Shown here: piece after piece, positions 20,970-29,510 of the stretch
Layout of the letters: every line of letters starts with the position of its first letter
How positions within the stretch are numbered: the first letter of the stretch is position 1
Origin: Franzmannia qiaohouensis
GTDB lineage: Bacteria > Pseudomonadota > Gammaproteobacteria > Pseudomonadales > Halomonadaceae
DNA: 64,000 nucleotides
Reading direction: 5' to 3'
NCBI RefSeq assembly: GCF_031451695.1
Contig: NZ_JARWAM010000001.1
Location: forward strand, 310,001-374,000
Program-made: the position numbers and the translations under genes
The notes under the pieces: generated by a model
The model's input: the letters and a program-made list of their open reading frames with translations, nothing else
What the model was told of the DNA's origin: nothing
Databases searched by the model: none

Positions 20970-21064
20970 CTGGCGGTAGGCCTACGGGGAGGCGCTGTAA
21001 ACCCATCCCTGGGCGCTACCTTGCGCCATCCATGGCGCAAACCTCCCCTCTGACCTACCGCCAG
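20970..21064. repeat. REP-like palindromic intergenic element
   Basis: Nested inverted repeats fold the whole stretch: CTGGCGGTAGG (20970-20980) with CCTACCGCCAG (21054-21064), GGGGAGG (20986-20992) with CCTCCCC (21042-21048), and TTGCGCCAT (21021-21029) with ATGGCGCAA (21032-21040). It fills the middle of the 342-base gap 20879-21220 between uvrD and the TRAP gene. The rest of that gap shows no gene. This looks like a dispersed, family-specific intergenic repeat; no second copy is in the window. Confidence 0.7.
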
Positions 21065-21220
21065 CGTTCCTCGCGCACAGCCATGACGCTAAATGTGTAC
21101 GTTGAGCGGCGGGGCTTGCCGAATGAAAGTCGGCTTAGCATACTCGCTGGCGGATATTTTCCCGCAGCGCTTCCCTAAGCCTGCCAGGAAATCACAACAA
21201 CGCTTCTGGAGTTCGCCTTC

Positions 21221-22309
21221 ATGCAACGCCGTAACTTTCTCAAGACCCTGGGGGCCGGTGCCGCCGGCGTCGCCGCAGCACCCTTCATCTCCACCGCCAA
21301 GGCCGACGAGGTCATCACCTGGCGCATGGTCACCTCCTGGCCGCAGAACTTCCCTGCGCTGGGCACCGGGGCCAAGGACTTCGCCGAGCGCATCGAGCGG
21401 CTCTCCGGCGGTCGCATGCGCGTCGAGGTGCTCGGCGCCGGCGAACTGGTGCCGGCCCTGGAAGTCTTCGATGCCGTCGCCGCGGGCACCGCCGAGATGG
21501 GCCACTCTGCCGCCTACTACTGGCGCGGCAAGGTCGCCGCGGCGCAGTTCTTCACCGCCGTGCCGTTCGGCATGAACACCACCGAGACCAACGCCTGGCT
21601 TTATAACGGCGGCGGTCAGGAGCTGTGGGACGAGCTCTACGCCAAGCACAACCTCAAGCCCTTCGCGGTGGGCAACACCGGCACCCAGATGGCCGGCTGG
21701 TTCAAGAAGGAGATTCACTCGCTGGACGACATGCGCGGCGTGCGGATTCGCCTGCCGGGGCTGGCCGGCGAGGCCATGAACGGCATCGGCGCCACCGCCG
21801 TGAACATGCCGGGTTCGGAGATCTTCACCTCGCTGCAGACCGGCGTGCTCGACGCCGCCGACTGGGTTGGGCCCTACAACGACATGGCCTTCGGCCTCTA
21901 CCAGGTCGCCGACTACTACTACACCTCGGTGTGGAACGAGCCCAGCGCAGTGCTCGAGGGCACCATCAACCTGGATGCCTGGAACGCCCTGCCCGACGAC
22001 CTCAAGGACGTAGTGACCGAAGCCGCGCGCAGTGCCAACCTGTCGATGATCGACGAGTTCACCTACCGCAACGCCCAGGCCCTCGAGACCCTGGTCGAGG
22101 AGCACGGCGTCGAGCTGCGCACCTTCCCCGAGGACGTCATGCAGGCGCTCTACGAATCCTCCATGGAGGTACTCGAGCGCCAGGTCGACAATGATCCCGA
22201 CTCGAAGAAGATCTACGACTCCTACCTCGCCTTCCAGCGCCTGGTACGGCCCTTCACCGACGTCGGCGAGTACTCTTACCTCAAAGGCCGCGAAAACGTT
22301 GGCGCCTGA
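21221..22309 (+). CDS. TRAP transporter substrate-binding protein (DctP family, Tat-exported)
   Basis: This 362-residue periplasmic protein has a twin-arginine signal (MQRRNFLKTLGAGAAG, cleavage near AKA-DEV at about residue 29). Domain landmarks are SGGRMRVEVLGAGELVPALEVFDAV, MGHSAAYYWRGK, FFTAVPFGM, and the TRAP signature GVRIRLPGLAGEAMNGIGA. The YYW and ADWVGPYND regions resemble TakP-type proteins that bind 2-oxo acids, so an organic acid ligand is inferred. No DctQ or DctM membrane subunit is next to it, so its partners must be encoded elsewhere. Confidence 0.9.
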   Translation: MQRRNFLKTLGAGAAGVAAAPFISTAKADEVITWRMVTSWPQNFPALGTGAKDFAERIERLSGGRMRVEVLGAGELVPALEVFDAVAAGTAEMGHSAAYYWRGKVAAAQFFTAVPFGMNTTETNAWLYNGGGQELWDELYAKHNLKPFAVGNTGTQMAGWFKKEIHSLDDMRGVRIRLPGLAGEAMNGIGATAVNMPGSEIFTSLQTGVLDAADWVGPYNDMAFGLYQVADYYYTSVWNEPSAVLEGTINLDAWNALPDDLKDVVTEAARSANLSMIDEFTYRNAQALETLVEEHGVELRTFPEDVMQALYESSMEVLERQVDNDPDSKKIYDSYLAFQRLVRPFTDVGEYSYLKGRENVGA

Positions 22310-22329
22310 TGACCCTCAGCATGAATGCC

Positions 22330-22351
22330 AAGGGCGCCTCAGGGCGCCCTT
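22330..22351. terminator. Shared hairpin between TRAP gene and yciA
   Basis: AAGGGCGCC (22330-22338) pairs perfectly with GGCGCCCTT (22343-22351) around a TCAG loop, between two convergent genes. The T-tail is weak (CGTCGTT), so it may serve both directions. Confidence 0.65.
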
Positions 22352-22363
22352 CGTCGTTCAGGC

Positions 22364-22777
22364 TCAAGCTTCAGGGACGGCGCGTATCCGCCCATTGTCA
22401 TCCAAGGCAACCATCACGAAGCGCGCCTCGGTAACCTTGTACAGCTCGTCGGGGTCGCGCTCCTGGTGGGGGCGAATCCATACCTCGACGTCGATCTTGA
22501 CCGAGCTGCGGCCCACCTCGCGGATCGCGGTATAGATATTGACCACCGAGCCGACGCGCACCGGGCACAGGAAATCCATCGCCTCCAGCGCTACCGTGGC
22601 GGTGCGGCCGTGGGCCTGGCGCCCGGCGGCCAGTTCGGCGGCCTGGTCCATATGGCCGATCAGCCAGCCGGCGGGGATATCGCCGTAGAAGTTGGTATCC
22701 TGCCGGGAGGCCAGCAGTTTCAGTGTCAGTTGGCCCTGGGGCGCAGGAACATCATCGAGGTCGGTCATGGAGTGCAC
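22364..22777 (-). CDS. yciA: Acyl-CoA thioesterase YciA family
   Basis: This 137-residue hotdog-fold protein hydrolyses acyl-CoA. The family motif NFYGDIPAGWLIGHMDQAAE is at about residues 29-48, followed by TVALEAMDFLCPVRVGS and the strand-rich IDVEVWIR region. ATG 22777 gives MHSMTDLD; an internal ATG four codons later is an equally good start. It diverges from the PstS-like gene and shares a 133-base gap with it. Confidence 0.9.
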   Translation of the reverse strand: MHSMTDLDDVPAPQGQLTLKLLASRQDTNFYGDIPAGWLIGHMDQAAELAAGRQAHGRTATVALEAMDFLCPVRVGSVVNIYTAIREVGRSSVKIDVEVWIRPHQERDPDELYKVTEARFVMVALDDNGRIRAVPEA

Positions 22778-22910
22778 GGTATCTTGTTGTTGTGAAAAGA
22801 GGGCGGAGTGTTGGGCGTGCCGCAGCGCGGCATCGTCGGCTCATCATATACGCCAGTCGCAGGCAAGCTCCAGTGGCTGCGACACCCCGCCCCGCAGTCG
22901 AGCATGGCGA

Positions 22911-23837
22911 GTGGCCAGCGGCTGCCTGCTGCTGTGCTGGCTGCTGATGGCCTGGCCGCTAGCCGCTGCCGAGCGTGCGGTGGTCGGCAGCCTCGACTCG
23001 GTGGGCTCGGAGACCCTGGCCGGGCTGATGCTGCGCTGGGGTGAGCAGCTCGAACGTGACTACCCCGGGGTGCGTCTGCAGCTGCAGGCCAGCGGCTCGG
23101 CCACCGCGCCGGCGGCGCTGGCGGCGGGCACCAGCCGGCTGGGTCCCATGTCGCGACGCATGTCGGCGGCCGAGCGCGAGGCCATCGAGTCGCGCCAGGG
23201 CCATCCGCCGCTTGAGATACCGGTGGCGCTGGATGCCCTGGCGGTGTTCGTGCATCGCCACCATCCGCTCGAGGCGCTGAGTCTTGCTCAGCTGGATGCG
23301 ATCTTCTCGGATACCCGGCGCTGCGGTGCGGCCCAACCCCTTGACCGTTGGCAGGATGTCGCGGGGAGCAAGCAGCAAGGCAGCATCATGCGACACGGCC
23401 GCAATTCGGTCTCTGGTACCCACGGCGTTTTCAAGCGCCAGGCACTGTGTGGCGGGGATTTTCGTCTCGACGTCAACGAGCACACCGGCTCTGCGGCGGC
23501 GGTAGCGGCGGTGGCCGGTGCTCCTGGGGCGATCGGCTACGCCGGCGCCGGCTATCTCACCGCTGGCGTGCGCGCCGTGGCGCTGGAGAACGCCGCCGGC
23601 GAGGCGGTGGCGCCCAGCGCCGAGGCGGTGCTCAACGGCGACTATCCGCTGTCGCGGTCGCTCTACCTCTACGTCAATCTGCCCCCGGGCGAGCGTTTGC
23701 CGCCCGCCGAGGAGGCATTCATCGCGCTGGTGCTCTCCGACGCGGGGCAGGCGCTGGTCGAGGAGAGTGGCTTCATCGCGCTGCCCGAGGCGCTGCGTCG
23801 GGCGGCCCGGGCGCAGCTCGGGCTGGGGGAGGGCTGA
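22911..23837 (+). CDS. PstS-like phosphate-binding protein
   Basis: This periplasmic binding protein (about 308 residues) precedes the pst permease genes. The start is uncertain: GTG 22911 leaves a clean signal peptide (CLLLCWLLMAWPLAAA, cleavage near residue 20). Family features are VGSLDSVGSETLAGLMLRW near the mature start, ASGSATAPAALAAG, and SGTHGVFKRQALCGGDF. The typical PstS fold and ligand loop (the SGT) are kept, although the phosphate-binding residues cannot be proved by eye. I see no PHO box before it; one lies after it, in front of pstC. Confidence 0.8.
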   Translation: MASGCLLLCWLLMAWPLAAAERAVVGSLDSVGSETLAGLMLRWGEQLERDYPGVRLQLQASGSATAPAALAAGTSRLGPMSRRMSAAEREAIESRQGHPPLEIPVALDALAVFVHRHHPLEALSLAQLDAIFSDTRRCGAAQPLDRWQDVAGSKQQGSIMRHGRNSVSGTHGVFKRQALCGGDFRLDVNEHTGSAAAVAAVAGAPGAIGYAGAGYLTAGVRAVALENAAGEAVAPSAEAVLNGDYPLSRSLYLYVNLPPGERLPPAEEAFIALVLSDAGQALVEESGFIALPEALRRAARAQLGLGEG

Positions 23838-23873
23838 TGTCATCTGTTTGTCATCGAACTGCCTTATTGTCAT
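23837..23873 (+). promoter_or_regulatory. PHO box and promoter candidate before pstC
   Basis: ATGTCAT (23837-23843) and TTGTCAT (23848-23854) are separated by 4 bases, the 11-base period of a PhoB site. Ten bases later TATTGT (23865-23870) could be the -10 box. A third TTGTCAT is at 23867-23873. The first unit overlaps the stop codon of the PstS-like gene, so pstCAB-phoU would have its own PhoB-driven promoter. Confidence 0.72.
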
Positions 23874-23901
23874 GCATACCCGCGGCTGACGAGCACCCTT
23901 A

Positions 23902-25641
23902 ATGACCGATCACGCGGCTTCTCTTCGACAGCGCCTGCGTTTTATACGCGACCGCTTGGCCACGGCGCTGATCAGCGCCTGTGGCATCGGCGTGATCGGT
24001 GCGGTGCTGGCAATCGGGGTGTTTCTGGCCGTCGAGGTGGCGCCGCTGTTCGTGGCCCCCGAGGTGCGCGAGCAGAGCACCGACGGCGCCCCCCTGCCAG
24101 CGCTTGCCAGCCTGCCGACGGATAGCCTCAGCGCCGCGGGCGAGCAGCAGCAGTGGCAGGCCGACGGCCGTGAGCTGGTGGTCTTTCAACGCACGTCCAG
24201 CGGGCTCGAGCTGGCAGGCCGTGTCGAGGCGGTGCCGCCGTCGCGTCGCATTACCGCGCTGGCGGCGCTGCAAGGCGGGCGGGCGCTGCTGATAGGTGAC
24301 GATGGTGGTGGCGTGCAGCGCTGGGTGACGCTGGCCGATCAGGATCTGCCGGTGCCGGCGGGCCACTATCAGGCGCTGGGCTCGGCGCCGATCCGCCAAC
24401 TGATCGCGCTGCCCGACCGTCAGGCGCTGGCGCTGAACGAGGCCAACCAGCTGGGGCTCTACCAGGCCATCAGCGGCCTGCGCTGGCAGGGCCAGGCGCC
24501 AAGCGGCGAGGCGCTGGGTTGGGACGACCAGGGCGACCTGTGGTGGGGCACCGCGGAGGCGGCCAGCCGCCTCGAGATCGACGCCGAGCACGCCGAGGTC
24601 AGTTGGCGTAGCGTGTGGCTGCCGCAGCACTACGAGGGCCACGCCGCGCCCCAGCAGCGCTGGCAGACCAGCGTCAGCGACAGCCGCGATGAGCCGCGCT
24701 ACGGCCTGGCGCCACTGGCCTGGGGCACGCTCAAGGCCGCCGCCTATGCGCTGCTGGTGGCGATTCCGCTGGCGCTGGGGGCCGCAGTACATACCGCCTG
24801 TTTCATGTCGGCGGGGCTGCGCACGCGCATCAAGCCGACCCTGGAACTGATGGAAGCGCTGCCCGGGGTCGTGTTGGGCTTTATCGCCGGGCTGGTGCTG
24901 GCACCCTGGGTCGAGCGTCATCTCCCGGGCGTGCTGGCGCTGCTGCTGGTGCTGCCGCTGGGCATGCTGAGCGGCGGCGCACTCTGGGCGTGCTGCTCGG
25001 CGCGTTGGCGGCAGCGCCTGCCGCTGAGCTGGGCGGGTCTGTGGCTGATGCCGTGGCTGGCGCTGCTGGCGGCACTGGCGCTGTGGCTGTCGCCGAGCCT
25101 GGAGCGCTGGTGGTTCGACGGCGACATGCGCAGCTGGCTGGCGCTTCAGCTAGGCCTGGACTATGCCAGCCGAAACGCCATGATCGTCGGCCTGGCCATG
25201 GGACTGGCGGTGATGCCGACCATCTACGCGCTGGCCGAGGATGCGCTCTCCGGGGTGCCCAAGAGCCTCGCCGAGGGCGCCGCGGCGATGGGTGCGACGC
25301 GCTGGCAGGCGCTATGGAAGGTGGTGCTGCCGGCGGCCAGTCCAGGCATCTTCGCCGCGCTGATGATTGGCGCCGGCCGCGCGGTGGGGGAGACCATGAT
25401 CGTACTCATGGCCACCGGCAACACCGCGGTGATGACCGCCAGCCCCTTCGACGGCCTGCGCTCGCTGTCGGCCAATATCGCCATCGAGCTGCCCGAGGCG
25501 GCGCTGGGCGGCACCCACTACCGGCTGCTGTTCCTCAGCGCGCTGCTGCTGTTCGTGTTCACCTTCTGCGTCAATACCCTGGCCGAGGTGGTGCGTGGCC
25601 GGCTCAGGCGCCGCTATCAGCGGCTCGGCGGGCCGACATGA
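23902..25641 (+). CDS. pstC: Phosphate ABC transporter permease PstC (long form)
   Basis: This 579-residue inner-membrane protein is one half of the phosphate channel. It has a first membrane helix at about residues 21-44, then about 225 residues of soluble, probably periplasmic, sequence, and a normal six-helix permease from about residue 270 (TLKAAAYALLVAIPLALGAA). The ABC-coupling loop EGAAAMGATRWQALWKVVLPAA is near residues 455-477. Short PstC proteins have about 320 residues; long forms like this occur in other gammaproteobacteria. Its stop overlaps the pstA start (ATGA). Confidence 0.93.
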   Translation: MTDHAASLRQRLRFIRDRLATALISACGIGVIGAVLAIGVFLAVEVAPLFVAPEVREQSTDGAPLPALASLPTDSLSAAGEQQQWQADGRELVVFQRTSSGLELAGRVEAVPPSRRITALAALQGGRALLIGDDGGGVQRWVTLADQDLPVPAGHYQALGSAPIRQLIALPDRQALALNEANQLGLYQAISGLRWQGQAPSGEALGWDDQGDLWWGTAEAASRLEIDAEHAEVSWRSVWLPQHYEGHAAPQQRWQTSVSDSRDEPRYGLAPLAWGTLKAAAYALLVAIPLALGAAVHTACFMSAGLRTRIKPTLELMEALPGVVLGFIAGLVLAPWVERHLPGVLALLLVLPLGMLSGGALWACCSARWRQRLPLSWAGLWLMPWLALLAALALWLSPSLERWWFDGDMRSWLALQLGLDYASRNAMIVGLAMGLAVMPTIYALAEDALSGVPKSLAEGAAAMGATRWQALWKVVLPAASPGIFAALMIGAGRAVGETMIVLMATGNTAVMTASPFDGLRSLSANIAIELPEAALGGTHYRLLFLSALLLFVFTFCVNTLAEVVRGRLRRRYQRLGGPT

Positions 25642-27176
25642 GGCGGGTGCGTGGCGAAGGCCCCTGGGCGTGGCTGGCGGCCGGCAGCGTGGCGCTGTCG
25701 CTGCTGCTTTTGGTGGCACTGCTGGCGCTGCTGGCCGGGCGCGGACTGGCGCACTTCTGGCCTGGTGAGCTGGTCCAGATCGAGCTTGACGACGGCAGCC
25801 GCTTCGCCGCCCGTCCCGGCCGCGAGGAGCGTAGCGCCGAGGGCGTCGAGCGGCTCTATCACACCGGCAACCGCGAGTGGCTGGGCACGCCCTGGCGCTG
25901 GGTCGAGGTGGCGCGCATCGTCGAACAGCGGCGGCCGGCGGAGCTGGTGATCGTCGAGCGGCGGCGCTGGGGCGACTTCATCGGCCGCGTGGCGGGTCTC
26001 GAGGAGGATGGTGTAGCCCTCGACATCGACGACGAAGCGGCGCGCTGGACGGCACTCGATGAACGTCTGGGGCGCCTGGCACGGCTGCGTGAGGCGCGCG
26101 ATGCGCTGCGCCAGCAGGAGGTGATGCCGCGGGTGCGAGCGCTGGCCGCCGAGCAGGATGTCGCCAGCCGCGCTCGGCTCGAGGACGAGCTGGCCGCGGC
26201 CAACGCCGAGGTGCTGGCGCTGCAGGCGCGCATGGCCCGCGACCGCGTCGTGCTGGAGAGCGTCGAAGGCGAGCGCCTGGCACTGCCGTTGGAGGAGGTG
26301 CTGGCGCTGCAGCGTCCCAACGCCATGTCGCTGCCGGCCAAGCTCGGCGCCTGGGGCGAGCGGGCGTGGCGCTTTCTCAGCGAGGGGCCGCGGGCTGCCA
26401 ACACCGCCGGCGGCGTGTGGCCGGCGATCTTCGGCACCGTGCTGCTGGTGCTGCTGATGTCGCTGCTGGTGGCGCCGTTCGGCGTGCTGGCGGCCATCTA
26501 CCTCAACGAGATCGCCCACCAGGGGCGGCTGACACGGCTGGTGCGCATCAGCGTGCGCAACCTCGCCGGTGTGCCGTCGATCGTCTACGGCGTGTTCGGC
26601 CTCGGGGTCTTCGTCTACGGCATCGGCGGCAGCCTCGACGAGTGGTTCTTCAGCGAGCAGCTGCCGTCGCCGACCTTCGGCACCGGCGGGCTGCTCTGGG
26701 CCTCGCTGACCCTGGCGCTGCTGACCCTGCCGGTGGTGATCGTGGCCACCGAGGAGGGCCTGGCGCGAATACCCGACCACCAGCGCGAAGGCGCCCTGGC
26801 GCTGGGCGCCACGCGGCTCGAGACGCTGCGCCGGGTGGTGGTGCCGATGGCGCTGCCGGCGATGCTCACCGGGATGATCCTGGCGGTGGCGCGGGCCGCC
26901 GGCGAGGTGGCGCCGCTGATGCTGGTGGGGGTGGCCAAGCTGGCGCCTCAGGTACCGGTGGACGGCGAGTTTCCGTTCCTGCATCTTGAACGCAAGTTCA
27001 TGCATCTTGGCTATCATATCTTCGACGTTGGCTTTCACAGCGGCGATGTCGAGGCCGCACTGCCGCTGGTATACGCCACGGCGCTACTGCTGGTGATGGT
27101 CATTCTGGTGCTTAACCTGACTGCAATCTTCTTGCGGCATCATCTCAAGGCGCGTCATGGCGCGCTGCCACGCTAG
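25638..27176 (+). CDS. pstA: Phosphate ABC transporter permease PstA (long form)
   Basis: This 512-residue permease pairs with PstC. After one membrane helix (about residues 11-33) comes a soluble insert of roughly 220 residues, rich in Arg, Glu and Leu and with coiled-coil character (LARLREARDALRQQE; RLEDELAAANAEVLAL). The permease domain begins near residue 258 (VWPAIFGTVLLVLLMSLL) and has the coupling loop EGALALGATRLETLRRVVVPMA near 384. The start ATG overlaps the pstC stop. A much longer open frame reaching back into pstC is an artefact of high GC. Confidence 0.93.
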   Translation: MRRVRGEGPWAWLAAGSVALSLLLLVALLALLAGRGLAHFWPGELVQIELDDGSRFAARPGREERSAEGVERLYHTGNREWLGTPWRWVEVARIVEQRRPAELVIVERRRWGDFIGRVAGLEEDGVALDIDDEAARWTALDERLGRLARLREARDALRQQEVMPRVRALAAEQDVASRARLEDELAAANAEVLALQARMARDRVVLESVEGERLALPLEEVLALQRPNAMSLPAKLGAWGERAWRFLSEGPRAANTAGGVWPAIFGTVLLVLLMSLLVAPFGVLAAIYLNEIAHQGRLTRLVRISVRNLAGVPSIVYGVFGLGVFVYGIGGSLDEWFFSEQLPSPTFGTGGLLWASLTLALLTLPVVIVATEEGLARIPDHQREGALALGATRLETLRRVVVPMALPAMLTGMILAVARAAGEVAPLMLVGVAKLAPQVPVDGEFPFLHLERKFMHLGYHIFDVGFHSGDVEAALPLVYATALLLVMVILVLNLTAIFLRHHLKARHGALPR

Positions 27177-27190
27177 GAGGTCCGAGAGCC

Positions 27191-28012
27191 GTGCTTGCGC
27201 AACCCGATACCCCGGCCGTTAACGCCAGCCGTGACGCGGTGATCGACATCGATCCTGGCGCCAGCTGCCTGGAAATCCAGGGCCTGAGCCTGGCCTATGC
27301 CGGTACCCCGGCGCTCAGCGATCTCACGCTGCGTGTGCCGCGGCATCGGGTGACGGCCTTCATCGGGCCGTCGGGCTGCGGCAAGTCGACGCTGCTGCGC
27401 GCGCTTAACCGGCTGCACGACCTCAACGAGACGGTCAGCCGGCGCGGTGCGATCCGCCTCGAGGGCCAGGAGATTCATGCTCCCGAGGTGGCGGTGGCCG
27501 AGTTGCGGCGGCGGGTGGGCATGGTCTTCCAGACCCCCAACCCCTTCCCGATGTCGATCTACGAGAACGTCGCCTTCGGCCTGCGCCTGCAGGGCGGCCT
27601 GCGCAAGCGCCAGCGCGATGAGGTGGTGGAGTGGGCGCTGCGCTCGGCGGCGCTGTGGGATGAAGTAAAGGAGCGCCTCGGCGACTCGGCCTGGTCGCTG
27701 TCCGGCGGCCAGCAGCAGCGCCTGGTGATCGCCCGCACCCTGGCGGTCAAGCCCGAGGTGCTGCTGCTCGACGAACCGGCATCGGCGCTGGACCCGATCT
27801 CGACGCTCAAGATCGAGGAGCTGATCCGCAGTCTCAAGTCGCAGCTGACGCTGGTGCTGGTCACCCACAACATGCAGCAGGCGGCGCGGGTCTCGGACTA
27901 TACCGCCTTCCTGCACGACGGCGAGCTGGTGGAGTACGCGCCCACCGATGCGCTGTTCACCAACCCGCGCCTGGCGCGCACCGAAAACTACATCACCGGC
28001 CGTATGGCCTGA
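27191..28012 (+). CDS. pstB: Phosphate ABC transporter ATP-binding protein PstB
   Basis: This 273-residue ATPase drives phosphate uptake. Motifs: Walker A GPSGCGKST (about residues 57-65), MVFQTPNPFPMSIYENV, ABC signature LSGGQQQRL and Walker B LLLDEPASALDP, plus the H-loop VTHNMQQA. The tail NPRLARTENYITGRMA is typical of PstB. Start GTG 27191 follows AGGAGG. A small hairpin, GGCTCC/GGAGCC (28019-28033), lies just after the stop, before phoU. Confidence 0.97.
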   Translation: MLAQPDTPAVNASRDAVIDIDPGASCLEIQGLSLAYAGTPALSDLTLRVPRHRVTAFIGPSGCGKSTLLRALNRLHDLNETVSRRGAIRLEGQEIHAPEVAVAELRRRVGMVFQTPNPFPMSIYENVAFGLRLQGGLRKRQRDEVVEWALRSAALWDEVKERLGDSAWSLSGGQQQRLVIARTLAVKPEVLLLDEPASALDPISTLKIEELIRSLKSQLTLVLVTHNMQQAARVSDYTAFLHDGELVEYAPTDALFTNPRLARTENYITGRMA

Positions 28013-28055
28013 GCCAGGGGCTCCGCCGGAGCCAGCGCTCATCAGGAGAGTCAGC

Positions 28056-28784
28056 ATGGATATCACCAGCGAAACGCATAGTCAGCACATCTCCAAGCAG
28101 TTCAACCAGGAACTCGAAGAGCTCAAGACCCACCTGATGGCCATGGGTGGGCTGGTCGAGAAGCAGGTCCAGGAGGCCGTGACGGCGCTGCTCGAGGGCG
28201 ACAGCCGGCTGGCCGAGCGGGTCCGCGACAACGACAACGCGGTCAACGACATGCAGATCAAGATCGATGATGAGTGTACCCGGGTGCTGGCACGGCGCCA
28301 GCCGGCGGCCTCCGATCTGCGCCTGGTACTGGCGGTAATCCGCGCCACCTCGGATCTCGAGCGCATCGGTGACGAGGCCAGCAAGATCGCTCGCAACGCC
28401 ATGGCCCTGGCCGAGGCCGGCAATGGCAGCAAGGGCTTCATCGAGGTGCGTCATATCAGCGAACACGTACGCAAGATGGTCCGCGATGCGCTGACCGCCT
28501 TCGCCCGCTTCGATATCGACCTGGCTCTCGAGGTGGTGCACGAGGACGAGGCGGTGGACAGCGAGTACACCACCGCGATGCGCTCGCTGATGACCTTCAT
28601 GATGGAGGATCCGCGCTCGATCACCTCGGTGCTCAGCGTGATGTGGATCCTGCGCGCCCTGGAGCGCATCGGCGATCACGCCAACAACCTCGCCGAGTAC
28701 GTGGTCTATCTGGTCAAGGGGCTCGACATCCGCCACACCGACCCCGACGAGCTCGACGACGAGGCGATCAAGCGGCGCGGCTGA
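28056..28784 (+). CDS. phoU: Phosphate signalling protein PhoU
   Basis: PhoU links the Pst transporter to PhoR and keeps the Pho regulon off when phosphate is plentiful. The 242-residue protein is two three-helix bundles with the paired metal-binding motifs DLERIGDEASKIA (about residues 106-118) and ALERIGDHANNLAEYV (about 209-224). ATG 28056 follows CAGGAGAG. It closes the pstC-A-B-phoU block and its stop overlaps cysZ. Confidence 0.97.
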   Translation: MDITSETHSQHISKQFNQELEELKTHLMAMGGLVEKQVQEAVTALLEGDSRLAERVRDNDNAVNDMQIKIDDECTRVLARRQPAASDLRLVLAVIRATSDLERIGDEASKIARNAMALAEAGNGSKGFIEVRHISEHVRKMVRDALTAFARFDIDLALEVVHEDEAVDSEYTTAMRSLMTFMMEDPRSITSVLSVMWILRALERIGDHANNLAEYVVYLVKGLDIRHTDPDELDDEAIKRRG

Positions 28785-29509
28785 TGACAGCACTGTCGGC
28801 CCTCGATGCCCTGAGCCGCGGCACCCGGCTGGTCTACAGTCCGGGGCTGCGGCGCTACGTGTTCGTGCCGCTGGCGGTCAATCTGCTGGTCTATGCCGCC
28901 ATGCTGCACTACGTGCTCAGCCACTTCGGCGGCTGGCTGGCGGGTTGGATGGCTATGGTGCCGGGCTGGCTGGCCTGGCTGGAGTGGCTGATCTGGCCGC
29001 TGTTCGTGGTGACCCTGGTGCTGATGGTGTTCTTCACCTTTACCCTGGTCACCCACCTGATCGCCGCCCCCTTCTACGGCTTTCTCGCTGCCAAGGTGGA
29101 GGTGGTCGCCTGCCAGCGGCAGCCCCTCGACGACCGCGGCCTGCTGCGTACCGGCGTCGATGCGCTGGGTCGCGAGCTGGTCAAGCTGAGCTACATCCTG
29201 CCGCGGCTGGCGCTGTTGCTGGTGATCAGCTGGATCCCCGCCCTCAATGTGCTGGCGCCGCTGCTGTGGGCGGCCTTTTCGGCCTGGGTGATGGCGATCA
29301 CCTACCTCGACTACCCGATGGACAACAACAAGGTCACCTTCGCCGACATGCGCCGCCGGCTCAGGGCGCGGCCCTGGCCGACGCTCAGCTACGGCGGCCT
29401 GGTGACGCTGATCACCTGGCTACCGCTGGCCAACCTGCTGCTGCTGCCCGGCGCCGTGGCCGGCGCGGTACTGATGTGGGACCAGCACTACCGCGGCCAG
29501 TCCGACTGA
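28784..29509 (+). CDS. cysZ: Sulfate transporter CysZ
   Basis: CysZ is an inner-membrane sulfate channel that supplies cysteine synthesis. The 241-residue protein has four main hydrophobic segments, with the family patterns FVPLAVNLLVY, THLIAAPFYGFLAAKVE and AITYLDYPMDNNK. ATG 28784 overlaps the phoU TGA, so it is co-transcribed with the phosphate genes, an unusual pairing of two oxyanion uptake functions. It converges on the peptide transporter operon with a single base between the stops. Confidence 0.92.
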   Translation: MTALSALDALSRGTRLVYSPGLRRYVFVPLAVNLLVYAAMLHYVLSHFGGWLAGWMAMVPGWLAWLEWLIWPLFVVTLVLMVFFTFTLVTHLIAAPFYGFLAAKVEVVACQRQPLDDRGLLRTGVDALGRELVKLSYILPRLALLLVISWIPALNVLAPLLWAAFSAWVMAITYLDYPMDNNKVTFADMRRRLRARPWPTLSYGGLVTLITWLPLANLLLLPGAVAGAVLMWDQHYRGQSD

Positions 29510-29510
29510 G

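Noticed and set aside
18632..21040. An 802-codon open frame on the minus strand opposite uvrD
   Set aside because: It lies entirely opposite a gene with complete helicase motifs, and its translation is rich in His, Gln, Arg and Val without a domain; such frames are usual in GC-rich DNA.
24990..25637. Extension of pstA by 216 codons into pstC
   Set aside because: The extension lies in another frame of pstC and is not membrane-like; ATG 25638 with the ATGA overlap starts the true protein.
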